The translations under genes and the position numbers were made by a program. 64,000 bases of DNA, taken from positions 806,001 through 870,000 of the forward strand of contig NZ_CP041360.1 in assembly GCF_006965485.1 (NCBI RefSeq), read 5' to 3'. Shown piece by piece: positions 26,308 to 35,605 of the stretch (position 1 is its first letter; the number at the start of each line of letters is the position of its first letter). This stretch comes from Spirosoma sp. KCTC 42546. GTDB taxonomy: Bacteria; Bacteroidota; Bacteroidia; Cytophagales; Spirosomataceae. The notes under the pieces are model-generated. The model did no database searches and was not told where the DNA came from. It saw only the letters and a program-made list of their open reading frames with translations.

Positions 26308-28944
26308 ATGAACTATATCAAATACCCACTACTGGCACTGCTACTAGCGCTCCCGTTCTGGACGCAGGCGCAGAAGCAGTATGAATTGAATTCAGGCTGG
26401 CAGTGTAGCCCAATTGCAAAAACAAAGGATACTGGCTTAATCATTTCAGCACCGACCTATTCGCTCGCGGGCTGGTTGCCAGCTGTTGTTCCCGGCACCG
26501 TGCTAACAACCCTACTGGCCAATAAGCAGGTGCCGGACCCATTCTATGGGATGAACAACAATAAAATCCCGGATATCTATGCCACTGGACGGGACTATTA
26601 CACCTATTGGTTCGTGAAGGAGTTTCAGGAAACGCCGAAGTCGGGTGAACAGGTATGGCTCAACTTTCGAGGAATAAACTACAGTTGCGATGTGTTTCTG
26701 AACGGCCAGAAAGTGAATAGTCGCCCGTTTGTGGGCATGTTTCTGCGGCAGTCGTTTAACATTACATCGCTACTTCGGAAGGATGGTAAAAATCGGCTGG
26801 CCGTTATCGTGCATCCACCCGACCCGGTTGGAAACGCCAATGGAGGTCAAGGGGGCGATGGCACTATTGCTAAAAACGTGGCGCACCAGTACGTAGCGGG
26901 TTGGGACTGGATTCAACCCATTCGTGATCGGAATACCGGAATCTGGGACAAAGTAACCATCGAAAAAACGGGCGCTGTCAACCTGAAAAATCCACATGTT
27001 ATTACGAATGTGCCGGGTAAACGCCTTCCCGACGGGCCTCAACAACCAGCAATGATGCGTGTATCCGCCGAGCTGGAAAATACCTCTGCTATGCGGCAGT
27101 CGGGGGTGCTTCGGTACACATTGAATGGTCAGGTCGTAACGAAGGCCGTGAGTCTTGCCCCCCGTACGACAACAACCGTCGATTTGCCCGCGCTGACGCT
27201 GACGAATCCGAAATTATGGTGGCCTGCCGGATACGGGGAGCAGCACCTGTATCCGATGAATGTGCAGTTCCTGACGGGCGATAAAGCCGTTTCGGATGAG
27301 GAAAGCCTGCTGGTGGGTGTCCGCGAAATTCAATCCGAGTGGAACAGCTTTACCCGAAGCCGTCAGGTTTTGGTGAACGGGCAGAAAGTGTTCATTAAAG
27401 GGGCCAACTGGATTGTTTCGGATGCGATGCTTCGGTTTACGCCCGAGCGGTACAACGCCGAGATTCGGTTCCACCGCGATATGAACCTGAACCTAATTCG
27501 GATCTGGGGTGGTGCGCTGTCGGAGCGTCCGGAGTTTTATCAGGCATGCGATAAATACGGGTTGCTTGTGATGCAGGATTTCTGGGGATCAGGCGACTGC
27601 AACGGTCGATGGGTCGATCCGATGAAAAAAGAAGACCAGTGGACGCGCCGAAATTACCCCGACGATCATGACTTATTTCTAACCTCAGCGGCCGATCAGA
27701 TCAAGATGATTCGCAACCACGCGTCGCTGGCCATCTGGTGCGGAGGGAATGAAATTACGTTGCCGCAGGATATCATGACGCCCCTTCGCGACACAATATT
27801 GCCCAAACTGGATGGGACGCGCTGGTTCATCGACTACTCGAACTCAGATGAAATGTCGTTCAACTTTCTGGGTGGAAACGGCGATGGCCCGTATGGTATT
27901 CAGCCGATCCGTCATTTCTGGGAACATAGAACCTGGCCGTTTAACTCCGAAGTAGGTTCGGTTGGTGTGGGCGACTATGCATCGCTGGAGCGGTTTATTC
28001 CCAAAGAGAATCTGGTGGCCCCAGTGTACGCGAAAAATGGAAAAAGCCAGGTCGATTCGGTTTGGGATTACCACAAATATATTGGCTACGATGCCTCCAT
28101 TGATCCGTACGGAAAAGCGACCGACGTGCGTGATTTTGCCAAAAAAGCACAGCTCGTAAATTACGACCAATATCGGGCGTTGATGGAAGGATTCAGTTCG
28201 CACATGTGGGACTGGTACACCGGAACAATCATCTGGAAAACGCAAAACCCCTGGACAGCCATGCGCGGGCAGATGTACGATTATTACCTCGACCCGAATG
28301 CCTGTCTCTACGGTCTGCATAACGGTAGCGAACCCCTGCACATCATGTACAATCCTGTCGATAGCATGGTAATGGTGGTGAACAATACGTTCCGCTACTA
28401 CCGCGACATGATGATGGTGATCAAGGTCTACGACATGGCGGGTAAAGAAACGACCATAACGCAGGTGTTTTCTGAAATCGGCCCGACGCTGGTTCGTCCA
28501 TACGTACCCATTGGCCGAACATTGCAGGCGCTGACCAAAGACAAAGGGGCGTTCCTGATGCTGCAACTCCTCGATCTGAATAAGAAACCCATAAGCGAAA
28601 ATATGTACTGGCTTCCCGACGCAACCGGTGAGTACTCCGGCTTGCAGCAGCTGGCCAAAGCGCCCGTTCAGGTGAAGGCCCGGCAAATTTCCAGCGGAAA
28701 AGTAGAGGTAACCCTAACGAACCCCGCCAGAAACCCGGTTGCGTTTTTCAATCGGCTATCGCTGGTCGATGCGGCAACGAAAGCTCGCTTGCTACCCGTT
28801 TTCTATAGTGACAACTACGTTTCGGTCCCGCCCGGTCAGCAGAAAACCGTAACCATCGATTTTACGCCTTCTGCCAGTACGCCAATGGTTTCGCTGGAAG
28901 GCTGGAACGTGACTGAGCAGTATATTCCAATAGCTAAGCCTTGA
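26308..28944 (+). CDS. Glycoside hydrolase family 2, exo-beta-D-glucosaminidase / beta-mannosidase type
   Basis: 878 residues. Signal peptide about 1-21 (LALLLALPFWTQAQ). A jelly-roll sugar-binding domain about 25-215 (VWLNFRGINYSCDVFLNGQKV), an Ig-like domain about 225-345, then a TIM barrel starting LVNGQKVFIKGANW. Acid/base Glu482 lies in IWCGGNE and the nucleophile Glu548 in FNSEVGSVG. LWWPAGYGEQHLYPM and MQDFWGSGDCNGRWVDP are typical of the CsxA-like exo-glucosaminidase and beta-mannosidase branch of GH2. C-terminal Ig-like domains follow. It closes the hydrolase run. The substrate could be the N-glycan core mannose or glucosamine oligomers. Confidence 0.92.
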   Translation: MNYIKYPLLALLLALPFWTQAQKQYELNSGWQCSPIAKTKDTGLIISAPTYSLAGWLPAVVPGTVLTTLLANKQVPDPFYGMNNNKIPDIYATGRDYYTYWFVKEFQETPKSGEQVWLNFRGINYSCDVFLNGQKVNSRPFVGMFLRQSFNITSLLRKDGKNRLAVIVHPPDPVGNANGGQGGDGTIAKNVAHQYVAGWDWIQPIRDRNTGIWDKVTIEKTGAVNLKNPHVITNVPGKRLPDGPQQPAMMRVSAELENTSAMRQSGVLRYTLNGQVVTKAVSLAPRTTTTVDLPALTLTNPKLWWPAGYGEQHLYPMNVQFLTGDKAVSDEESLLVGVREIQSEWNSFTRSRQVLVNGQKVFIKGANWIVSDAMLRFTPERYNAEIRFHRDMNLNLIRIWGGALSERPEFYQACDKYGLLVMQDFWGSGDCNGRWVDPMKKEDQWTRRNYPDDHDLFLTSAADQIKMIRNHASLAIWCGGNEITLPQDIMTPLRDTILPKLDGTRWFIDYSNSDEMSFNFLGGNGDGPYGIQPIRHFWEHRTWPFNSEVGSVGVGDYASLERFIPKENLVAPVYAKNGKSQVDSVWDYHKYIGYDASIDPYGKATDVRDFAKKAQLVNYDQYRALMEGFSSHMWDWYTGTIIWKTQNPWTAMRGQMYDYYLDPNACLYGLHNGSEPLHIMYNPVDSMVMVVNNTFRYYRDMMMVIKVYDMAGKETTITQVFSEIGPTLVRPYVPIGRTLQALTKDKGAFLMLQLLDLNKKPISENMYWLPDATGEYSGLQQLAKAPVQVKARQISSGKVEVTLTNPARNPVAFFNRLSLVDAATKARLLPVFYSDNYVSVPPGQQKTVTIDFTPSASTPMVSLEGWNVTEQYIPIAKP

Positions 28945-29168
28945 GTATAAGTCCGGATCATACCTGATATACGTTTGTACAGCCTGCATGTTTCTCCAGT
29001 ACAAAGGCCTTCGGTCGGATTTTAGTCTCCCGGAGAATAGAGATTCAGATATGATTTCACGCTGTTCAGACAACGAATCAATCAGTTGAAATAATGAAGC
29101 CTGTGATCGCGTAACCAGTCGCCTTACCTTGTTGTGGAATTTCTTAACTGGCTTCATCACAATTGCTT

Positions 29169-30035
29169 ATGCTTCATATCTACTGGCTATTTACGGCTAT
29201 TCTATGGATAGGCTCCACCCAGACGAATCCACGTTCTGCCCAGACCGATTACGAAAATTTAATTGCAGCCGAACGAGCTTTTGCTCAACTGGCGCTGGAT
29301 CAGGGTGTAAAGAAGGCTTTTGTCGAAAACCTTGATGAACAATCTGTTGTCTTTCAGAATAATCGCTTTTTGCCCGGTAAGACAACGTACCAGCAACTCC
29401 CGGATGGATCGGGTAAATTAACCTGGCGACCTGCTTACGCAGAAATCTCGGCTTCGGGCACACTTGGCTATACAACCGGCCCCTTTGAATTTCGGCCCCG
29501 CTCGCTGGACGAAGAACCGGTTAGTTATGGGCAGTTTACCAGCGTTTGGCACAAAACAGCAACAGGCCAATGGAAAGTGCTGATTGACTTTGGCTGTACG
29601 CTTTCCAAGCCCAATCAGCCAGACTTTATCTTACAGATACCTACTCAGGTTTCATCCAAATCGACGCTACTCCTGGATACATCGGTAGTTAGCCGAGCGT
29701 TACGGAAAACAGAACTTGCCTTTATTCAGACAGCCCAAACCAAAAGCCTGCGGGAAGCCTACCAGTCTGTACTGCCTACCAGCGACTCGATTCGCCTGTT
29801 GCGGGAAGGCAGTAGTAGCTCTGTAGGACTAACAGCCAAAAAGATAGCCGTTGCTTCCGATCAAAAAGTCGACTATCAGCTTGTTCGTATAATTTCGTCT
29901 CCTGCGGGCGATCTAGGTTATAGTTATGGCTATGCCACCTTCGGCAATTCTCGGCAAGGTTACCTGCGTATTTGGCGAAAGCGACATAATCGCTGGCAAT
30001 TGGCGCATGAAGTTCTTGGCGTCAAGCTCACCTGA
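29169..30035 (+). CDS. Exported NTF2/SnoaL-like (DUF4440-type) protein, two repeats
   Basis: 288 residues from ATG 29169 (an in-frame TTG two codons upstream is less likely). An N-terminal hydrophobic stretch MLHIYWLFTAILWIG is a signal peptide or anchor. Two similar ~130-residue units are visible. The first has NLIAAERAFAQLALDQGVKKAF, DEQSVVFQNNRFLPG, GTLGYTTGPFEFRP, and QFTSVWHKTATGQWKVLIDFG. The second has AFIQTAQTKSLREAYQSVL, DSIRLLREGS, DLGYSYGYATFG, and YLRIWRKRHNRWQLAHEVL. This is the usual layout of DUF4440-type NTF2-fold proteins. No enzyme function can be assigned. Confidence 0.75.
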   Translation: MLHIYWLFTAILWIGSTQTNPRSAQTDYENLIAAERAFAQLALDQGVKKAFVENLDEQSVVFQNNRFLPGKTTYQQLPDGSGKLTWRPAYAEISASGTLGYTTGPFEFRPRSLDEEPVSYGQFTSVWHKTATGQWKVLIDFGCTLSKPNQPDFILQIPTQVSSKSTLLLDTSVVSRALRKTELAFIQTAQTKSLREAYQSVLPTSDSIRLLREGSSSSVGLTAKKIAVASDQKVDYQLVRIISSPAGDLGYSYGYATFGNSRQGYLRIWRKRHNRWQLAHEVLGVKLT

Positions 30036-30046
30036 CCAGAACAATA

Positions 30047-30127
30047 AAAATTAGTAACCACACAGGCACGCAGAAAAGGTATTTACAATAACTCTTTATT
30101 CTCTGTGCCTGCGTGGTTACTAATTTT
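30047..30127. repeat. Diverged ACCACAGAGGCACAGAG palindromic repeat, copy 3
   Basis: AAAATTAGTAACCACACAGG on the left pairs with CCTGCGTGGTTACTAATTTT on the right (about 25-bp arms, AT-rich centre). The core is ACCACACAGGCACGCAGA, a variant of copies 1 and 2 with compensating changes in both arms, as expected if the hairpin is maintained. It follows the NTF2-like gene by 12 bp. Confidence 0.75.
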
Positions 30128-30256
30128 GCCTAATTGCTTTATTACAAACGACTATTGGTTGAAGAAATAGCTGTCCAGTAGTTTTTACTGACTCTGTATT
30201 CTTGATATACTAAGCCTTACCGTTTACGTTTATTGCCCTTTTGCCAGCGACCGACT

Positions 30257-31465
30257 ATGACGCGAATCGACAAACTTCTGCAACGGGCCAACTTGCTGAT
30301 TACGTACCGGCAGTTCTGGCGTTATGCCTTTATTTTCTGGGGCATCTTAGCCATCATTTCCTATATTCAGAGTACGCTGGTCTGGTTGTTGAGTAATGCC
30401 CAAACTATGTACGTTTCAGAGTCGATCCAATGGTTGATTAACTACCTGCTGTGGCTGGGGTCTTCTCCTCTGATTTTATACGCAGCCTACCGGTTCCCAT
30501 TCCGGCTGACTGGCAGTAACTATTCGTGGCCCAGAACGATCATCATTCACGTACTGATTGCCTCTGCCCTTGGACTGCTAATTACCGTTATATCCTACGC
30601 ATTGGTCCGGCCCTTACACGCCCATGAAACGGGGCATTGGATGAATCCAAAAACTATTTTACTTTGGTTTTTCTATGGCTATTCCCTTTCTGTAATCACT
30701 TACTTATTGGTTGTGGTAGGCTATAGCATCATTTCTTACACAACTCACTATCAAGCCCTAAAAGAACAGAATCTCAAGTACGAACTGAATAATGAGCAGT
30801 TGAAAACCCAATTGACGAGTGCGCAGCTCCAATCGTTAAAGATGCAGCTGAATCCTCATTTTTTGTTCAACACCCACCATGCTATTGTTAGCCTGATGTT
30901 GCAGAATGACACCCGTAAAGCCATTGATATGGTTACCGCTCTGAGTGATTTATTACGGGGTGTTCTTGCTCATCAGACCGAGAACTTCCTGACTCTGCGC
31001 GACGAGCTGAACTTAACTCAGCAATATTTAGCCATTCAGCAAATTCGCTTTCAGGATCGACTGCGCATCGAATACGATATTGATCCGGCCACAGAGCACT
31101 GTCTGGTACCGCAGCTTATCCTTCAGCCACTGGTTGAGAATGCCATTACGCACGGAATTTCTTCCCTGACCAACGATGCGCTCATTCGGATCACCACCCG
31201 GAAACAGGAGGATTCGATTCAACTAACTGTTTTCGATAATGGCGTTGGCAAAAGTAGCTCTGATACGTATCGGAGCGGCCGTAATGGCTCTGGTTTGGGA
31301 CTTAACAATACCCGCCTACGGCTAGCGCAGGCATTTGGGAAGGCCGCTCAGTTTACGTTCGACCAACCTTCGGGCGGAAATACAAGGGTTATCATTACGT
31401 TTCCCTACCAACCCAGTCTGCTAACGAATTCCACTCATGACAACCTATCGTTCGCTCATTATTGA
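30257..31465 (+). CDS. LytS/YehU-family sensor histidine kinase
   Basis: 402 residues from ATG 30257. Four predicted membrane helices lie in the first ~165 residues (YAFIFWGILAIISYI, INYLLWLGSSPLILYAAY, IIIHVLIASALGLLITVI, WFFYGYSLSVITYLLVVV). A short coiled coil (LKEQNLKYELNNEQLKTQL) follows. The His_kinase domain has phospho-acceptor His201 in LQLNPHFLFNTHHAI. The HATPase_c domain has LILQPLVENAITHGI and GSGLGLNNTRLRL. There is no recognisable extracellular sensor domain. It overlaps the response regulator gene by 29 bp, so the two are translationally coupled. Confidence 0.94.
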   Translation: MTRIDKLLQRANLLITYRQFWRYAFIFWGILAIISYIQSTLVWLLSNAQTMYVSESIQWLINYLLWLGSSPLILYAAYRFPFRLTGSNYSWPRTIIIHVLIASALGLLITVISYALVRPLHAHETGHWMNPKTILLWFFYGYSLSVITYLLVVVGYSIISYTTHYQALKEQNLKYELNNEQLKTQLTSAQLQSLKMQLNPHFLFNTHHAIVSLMLQNDTRKAIDMVTALSDLLRGVLAHQTENFLTLRDELNLTQQYLAIQQIRFQDRLRIEYDIDPATEHCLVPQLILQPLVENAITHGISSLTNDALIRITTRKQEDSIQLTVFDNGVGKSSSDTYRSGRNGSGLGLNNTRLRLAQAFGKAAQFTFDQPSGGNTRVIITFPYQPSLLTNSTHDNLSFAHY

Positions 31466-32237
31466 TGATGAAGTGCTGGCCCGAGGGGTCATTCGTACGT
31501 TTCTAAAAGCCGACCCATCCATCGTTGTGGTGGACGAAGCGGGCAATGGAACAGAAGCCGTCATTAAAATTCTACAGTATCGGCCTGATCTGATTTTTCT
31601 GGATATTCAGATGCCCGAACTGGATGGGTTCGAGGTTCTTAAAGAGATCTGGCCGCATCATCAGCCATTTGTGGTATTCACGACTGCCTACGATCAATAC
31701 GCCCTGAAAGCCTTTGAGGTCAATGCCATTGATTACCTGCTTAAACCGTTTAACGAAATGCGCTTCCATCAGGCGCTAGGGCGTGTGCAGGAGCGACTTG
31801 CTCAACAAACTCAGCCACGTATCGAAGCCTTAGTTAACCAACTGATGGCCGATCAGACTACCCAACCCAAAAGTGCCTATCTGCGCCGGATTCTGGTTAA
31901 AGAAACGGGACGCATGTACTTCGTGAAAACCAATGACATCATGTACCTCGATGCTGATGGTAATTATATTACGCTGCATACCGCTACCAGTAGCGACGGG
32001 TATGTGGGCGTGGAACGGCACGTTATCTATGACAGCCTGACCAGCCTCGAAACCAAACTTGACCCGACTGATTTTGTCAGAATTCATCGCTCCTATATTG
32101 TCAACCTTAACTACATCGACGAAGTTGAAACCTACTTTAATGGCGACTACATGGTTAAGCTGAAAAACGGTCAGCAACTTAAGTGGACCCGCAATTATCG
32201 GGATAACCTGAAAGCATTTTATTCGAAATCTGCCTAA
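31437..32237 (+). CDS. LytTR response regulator
   Basis: 266 residues. Receiver domain about 1-125 with phosphorylation site Asp56 in LIFLDIQMPELDGF, the conserved Thr in FTTAYDQYALKAF, and Lys in LLKPFN. LytTR DNA-binding domain about 155-262 (ILVKETGRMYFVKTNDIMYLDADGNY, FVRIHRSYIVNLNYIDEVE, and LKNGQQLKWTRNYRD). It begins inside the kinase gene (29-bp overlap). The pair lies downstream of the glycan locus and may regulate it, or the NTF2-like gene; the target is not visible. Confidence 0.95.
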   Translation: MTTYRSLIIDDEVLARGVIRTFLKADPSIVVVDEAGNGTEAVIKILQYRPDLIFLDIQMPELDGFEVLKEIWPHHQPFVVFTTAYDQYALKAFEVNAIDYLLKPFNEMRFHQALGRVQERLAQQTQPRIEALVNQLMADQTTQPKSAYLRRILVKETGRMYFVKTNDIMYLDADGNYITLHTATSSDGYVGVERHVIYDSLTSLETKLDPTDFVRIHRSYIVNLNYIDEVETYFNGDYMVKLKNGQQLKWTRNYRDNLKAFYSKSA

Positions 32238-32479
32238 GCAACCGGGTTTAGTTGATCAGGCAGAATTAAGTTGCCCGTTATTGAGTTACTGGCTATTTAT
32301 TCCAGATTGACACATTAAAAAAACACTGGTGTTCAACTGAACAGGGCGATAAAGGGAGTCAGGTGTTTTTTCATGACAAACATTACTAAAAAAACATGTA
32401 AAAGTAGTTACTGCCTGGTATAACTGCCCAATTGATCACTGGTAATAGCTACTACCCCTTTTGTCCGCAAATAGACTGC

Positions 32480-33634
32480 TTATTGAACCGAGTACTGGGA
32501 GAATTCCTTTAAATCTGTTGTTGCCTCGAGAGCGATTACCCGCCGGTAAACTTCCAGGGTTTGATTAACCATTTGGTCTGTGGAGAACGCTTCCTGCCGC
32601 CGATAACCTTTCTGACGTAAAGACTGACGCAACCCAGGATCGATAAGAATGGATTCAATCTGTTGACGAATGGAGCGGCCAGACTCAGGATCAAAATAAA
32701 GGGCCGCATCCTGGGCTACGTCTGGAAAACACGATCTATTACTTAACACAACGGGACAGCCAGCCGCAAAGGCTTCCAGAATCGGAATTCCAAATCCTTC
32801 GTAAAGTGAAGGATAAATAAACGCCAGGGCATGTTGGTATAACCGATACAAAATCAGGTCATTGATCGCGTAATGAACTACCTGGCCGGTTAATCCCAGT
32901 TGCTCAATAAGTCGAATTTCATCGACCGAAAACGTACCACCACCCCCACAAAGTAGTTTCAACGTTGAATCGTTCTTGAGCAGTGGAGCAAGAGCCTGCA
33001 GAAACGGACCGAAGTTTTTGTAACTGTCCCGGCTGCCTACGTAGAGCAGGTAAGAGCTGGGTATCTGGATTTGAAACGTATCGGGTACTGCTAGATTTCG
33101 GAAATGAGTCGCGTGATGAATAACTGTAATTTTATCGGCCTGAATCTGGAATAGCTCAATTAAATCATTCTTGGTGTTCTCTGATACCGCAATGATATGA
33201 GCTGCCCGGTTGAATAAAACCTGTTTTTGGGCCTTCGACGCATTATCAACGTGCCCGTATCTATCGCCGAATTTATCTTTTATGGCATCGTGATAAGTTA
33301 AGACAAAGGGTTTATTCCCAATAAATTTCAGGAAGTAGGGATGGAAAAAGGTGGGATGAAACAGGTCATACTGCCCACGCCGTACTTGCACCGAACTCCA
33401 CAGCCGATTAATCAATGAAAAGAGCCGGTTCGTATGCCTGTAGCCCAGGAAGTATTGAAAGGATGTAGTACGCGACCATTGATTTTGGTTTAAATACTCA
33501 TTATTGGAAAATCGGATTGCTACGCTGGTCTCGATGCCTTGTCGGCGAAGGGCACTCATCAGTTGATAAAAATAGCGGGAAATGCCCCCAAATCTATTGG
33601 CAGTAAAGGTTTGGTGATCGTACAGGATTTTCAT
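32480..33634 (-). CDS. Glycosyltransferase family 4 (GT-B fold)
   Basis: 384 residues. The N-terminal Rossmann domain begins MKILYDHQTFTANRFGGISRY, with GGIS as the glycine-rich acceptor-side loop. Domain 2 has YLLYVGSRDSYKNFGPFLQAL and the family motif YPSLYEGFGIPILEAFAAG (EX7E: the Glu of YEGFG and of LEAFA), followed by CPVVLSNRSCFPDV. There is no signal peptide, so it is cytoplasmic. Members transfer sugar from nucleotide sugars during exopolysaccharide or LPS synthesis. It stands alone on the minus strand with no visible biosynthetic partners. Convergent with the LytTR gene. Confidence 0.92.
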   Translation of the reverse strand: MKILYDHQTFTANRFGGISRYFYQLMSALRRQGIETSVAIRFSNNEYLNQNQWSRTTSFQYFLGYRHTNRLFSLINRLWSSVQVRRGQYDLFHPTFFHPYFLKFIGNKPFVLTYHDAIKDKFGDRYGHVDNASKAQKQVLFNRAAHIIAVSENTKNDLIELFQIQADKITVIHHATHFRNLAVPDTFQIQIPSSYLLYVGSRDSYKNFGPFLQALAPLLKNDSTLKLLCGGGGTFSVDEIRLIEQLGLTGQVVHYAINDLILYRLYQHALAFIYPSLYEGFGIPILEAFAAGCPVVLSNRSCFPDVAQDAALYFDPESGRSIRQQIESILIDPGLRQSLRQKGYRRQEAFSTDQMVNQTLEVYRRVIALEATTDLKEFSQYSVQ

Positions 33635-34611
33635 TCTGGGTGTATTTTTATGGATATGGGGATAGAATAGCAGGCATAGGGACCGGACCTATTGGCCGGA
33701 AAAAGTCGCTTGAAACGACTACAAATCCACGCAGCTTAGGGGTGGCTCCGTTGGTGCCTTTGCAAAGGCCATAGGGAGAACTGCCTTAACCGTGTATCAT
33801 TTCGGCTAACGGCTTCACAGGAAGCGACGGAATCTAATAAGATTGGTAACCGCTTCGTTTAGAGTTGGTTGGGAGAGTAGGTGAACGGGGTGGTGGTCAA
33901 TTAGGAGTTTCATTCTGTTTTTGGCTAGAGGTGTGTTTTCGTCAAGACCCCAAAAGAGAATGAGTGGTTGGATTTCCCGTTCTGTCTTTTTTATAATTTT
34001 AGGCTGACAGACAGTACCGGTTCTCAGTGGGAAGCCGAAATTAAACGCATTCTCTCTCACCTACAATAGAAGATATACAACTACTTTGCGCCCTGAAAGC
34101 CGAAGGCAAGCAGAGATCGTCTATAGTAAAATTACTTTTCAGAGTTAGAGTGCTCTGGAATTCGGTTTCTAATCAAATCGTGCCATAGGTATAAAAGGAT
34201 GACTAACTACTGACCGATAAGCAACCTGTTGAGCAGACTACTCATTCGCCTTTAGTCTCAATAGGTATGGGCGTTGTTAGAGCGGCCTGTTCATAGTTGT
34301 ACTGGGTGCCTACCCTGACTTTTCTGGTATAGCACTGCTTCAGCGTCTGGTGTCGATCAGAAAGCTATACATTATTTTTTACTCTGAGAAGGGGTAAATT
34401 ACCCTTTTTTGAGGGGCGATTTACCGGAAATTAGATGGGTGACTGACAAGAGTCAAGCATTATAAGAAAGAAGGATAGATAGTGGTCAGTTAGGAAGTGG
34501 GTACTACATATCTAACTATTTGTTTCTATTATTTATTTTTAATTAATAAATAGTGACCGATATGGTATCTGTAGTCTAAAATATGAACTGTAACTTAATC
34601 GTTTATTAATT
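33635..34611. other. Gene-poor stretch, no supported gene
   Basis: I see no convincing gene here. The longest open frame (33815-34060, minus, 81 codons) has no recognisable motif. A plus-strand stretch near 34066-34190 reads LSPTIEDIQLLCALKAEGK, vaguely like the helix-turn-helix start of an IS30-type transposase, but it is too short to call. Composition becomes AT-rich towards 34500-34560. Confidence 0.5.
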
Positions 34612-34710
34612 ATGGATACTCAAAATCGTCATTCAATTATTCTGGACTATGTTATCCTGGCACTAGGTTTCCTATCGAGTCTTGTCATCGGATTGATTAC
34701 CTTCCTATAA
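34612..34710 (+). CDS. Small single-span membrane peptide (32 aa)
   Basis: ATG at 34612 opens a 32-codon frame ending TAA at 34708-34710. The peptide has a polar start (MDTQNRHS) followed by a continuous hydrophobic helix IILDYVILALGFLSSLVIG and LITFL at the end. The leader is AT-rich. Small hydrophobic peptides of this form are common in bacteria (toxins, enzyme regulators), but no partner or antisense RNA is recognised here. Support is only the start codon and a clean transmembrane profile in a gene-poor region. Confidence 0.45.
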   Translation: MDTQNRHSIILDYVILALGFLSSLVIGLITFL

Positions 34711-34825
34711 TACCCTGAAGACGTCAAGTTGATAACCTGCTCGGCTGAAGTGGTGAGGGCGGTAAAATATCTTTTTTCTATTTCCTTTTTAAGAGTAGCC
34801 TGTCTCAGGGGTACTTTCGCTAGGT

Positions 34826-34872
34826 AAGCCCACTTTTAAACGTGGAAGTCTAACACCTTGCTGGGCTTTTTG
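34826..34872 (+). terminator. Possible terminator hairpin
   Basis: AAGCCCA (34826-34832) pairs with TGGGCTT (34862-34868), followed by TTTTG. The loop is about 29 nt and contains a second weak stem (CAC...GTG). It could end the transcript of the small membrane peptide. The rest of the stretch up to 35050 shows only a 38-codon frame (34946-35059, reading SRVKIKLDSGYTVNVVLMEQ), which may be a gene remnant. Confidence 0.4.
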
Positions 34873-35050
34873 CTTGCCTGAGAAGAAGCACTTGGCTTTA
34901 CCTCGTCAGCCGCCCGTCTCTATGCTATACTGATTCCCTCCCAAATTGCTTCAGGCTAACTATACGAGTAGAGTTAAAATCAAGCTCGATAGTGGCTATA
35001 CTGTTAACGTAGTATTGATGGAGCAGGTTAAGAATGTGGCTGATGGCACT

Positions 35051-35605
35051 TCAGCTTAAACACTGTTGAACACACAGACTTTTTACCTTTTCCCGGCTCC
35101 TCTTGAGCCGCATCTTGACCGCACTAGGCTTGAGATCATACAACTGAGCAAGTTCTTCAATACTCATACCATCCTCGTACTTCAGGCGCAGGAACGTCCG
35201 TTCTTCAACCGATAAGGTTGTCATCGCCTGCTGGACGACTTGAAGGGTTTCCTCATGCAACTGAGTTTCCTCCTCATCAGCAGTATTGTGGTCAATGCCG
35301 GCTTCTTCCCAGGTAGTGGTCGGCAATCGCTTGGCCATACGGAGTTGATCAGCACAGTAATTATACGAAATTGAATAGAGCCAGGTCGAAAAACTAGACC
35401 GTTCTTGAAAGGCATCCAGTTTGTTGAATACTTTCAGGAAAATATCCTGTGTAAAATCCTCCGCCTGCTCAGCATCTTTAGTCATTGATAGGCACCGCTG
35501 ATAGACCTTTTTTACATATCGGGAATAGAGGGCTTCGAAGCATTGATTGGGTTGACTAGGCAATAACTGACGAATAGTTTCTTCGTCGGATAAGGAAGCG
35601 TACAT
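35051..35605 (-). CDS. Orphan ECF RNA polymerase sigma factor
   Basis: 184 residues. Sigma region 2 covers about 20-90 (CFEALYSRYVKKVYQRCLSM, AEQAEDFTQDIFLKVFNKL, SSFSTWLYSISYNYCADQLR). Region 4 covers about 125-178 (LSVEERTFLRLKYEDGMSIEELAQLYDLKPSAVKMRLKRSREKVK). No FecR or zinc anti-sigma gene is adjacent, and no SusC is in the same orientation nearby, so control differs from the sigma factor at 6224. The acidic linker between the regions (NTADEEETQLHEE) is longer than usual. Confidence 0.92.
   Translation of the reverse strand: MYASLSDEETIRQLLPSQPNQCFEALYSRYVKKVYQRCLSMTKDAEQAEDFTQDIFLKVFNKLDAFQERSSFSTWLYSISYNYCADQLRMAKRLPTTTWEEAGIDHNTADEEETQLHEETLQVVQQAMTTLSVEERTFLRLKYEDGMSIEELAQLYDLKPSAVKMRLKRSREKVKSLCVQQCLS

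Noticed and set aside
28792..29160. 122-codon minus-strand frame overlapping the GH2 3' end
   Set aside because: Nearly half lies antisense to the GH2 gene and the amino-acid composition (Arg-rich) is that of a shadow frame.
33815..34060. 81-codon minus-strand open frame (reads IQPLILFWGLDENTPLAKNR)
   Set aside because: No recognisable motif, no conserved start context, and surrounding DNA looks non-coding; possibly an old transposase fragment but not supportable.
34066..34190. IS30-like helix-turn-helix start (LSPTIEDIQLLCALKAEGK)
   Set aside because: Too short and the similarity fades after 25 residues; no DDE domain follows.
34946..35059. 38-codon frame reading SRVKIKLDSGYTVNVVLMEQ
   Set aside because: Looks protein-like but starts at a TTG with no context and overlaps the sigma gene's 3' end; kept only as a possible remnant.
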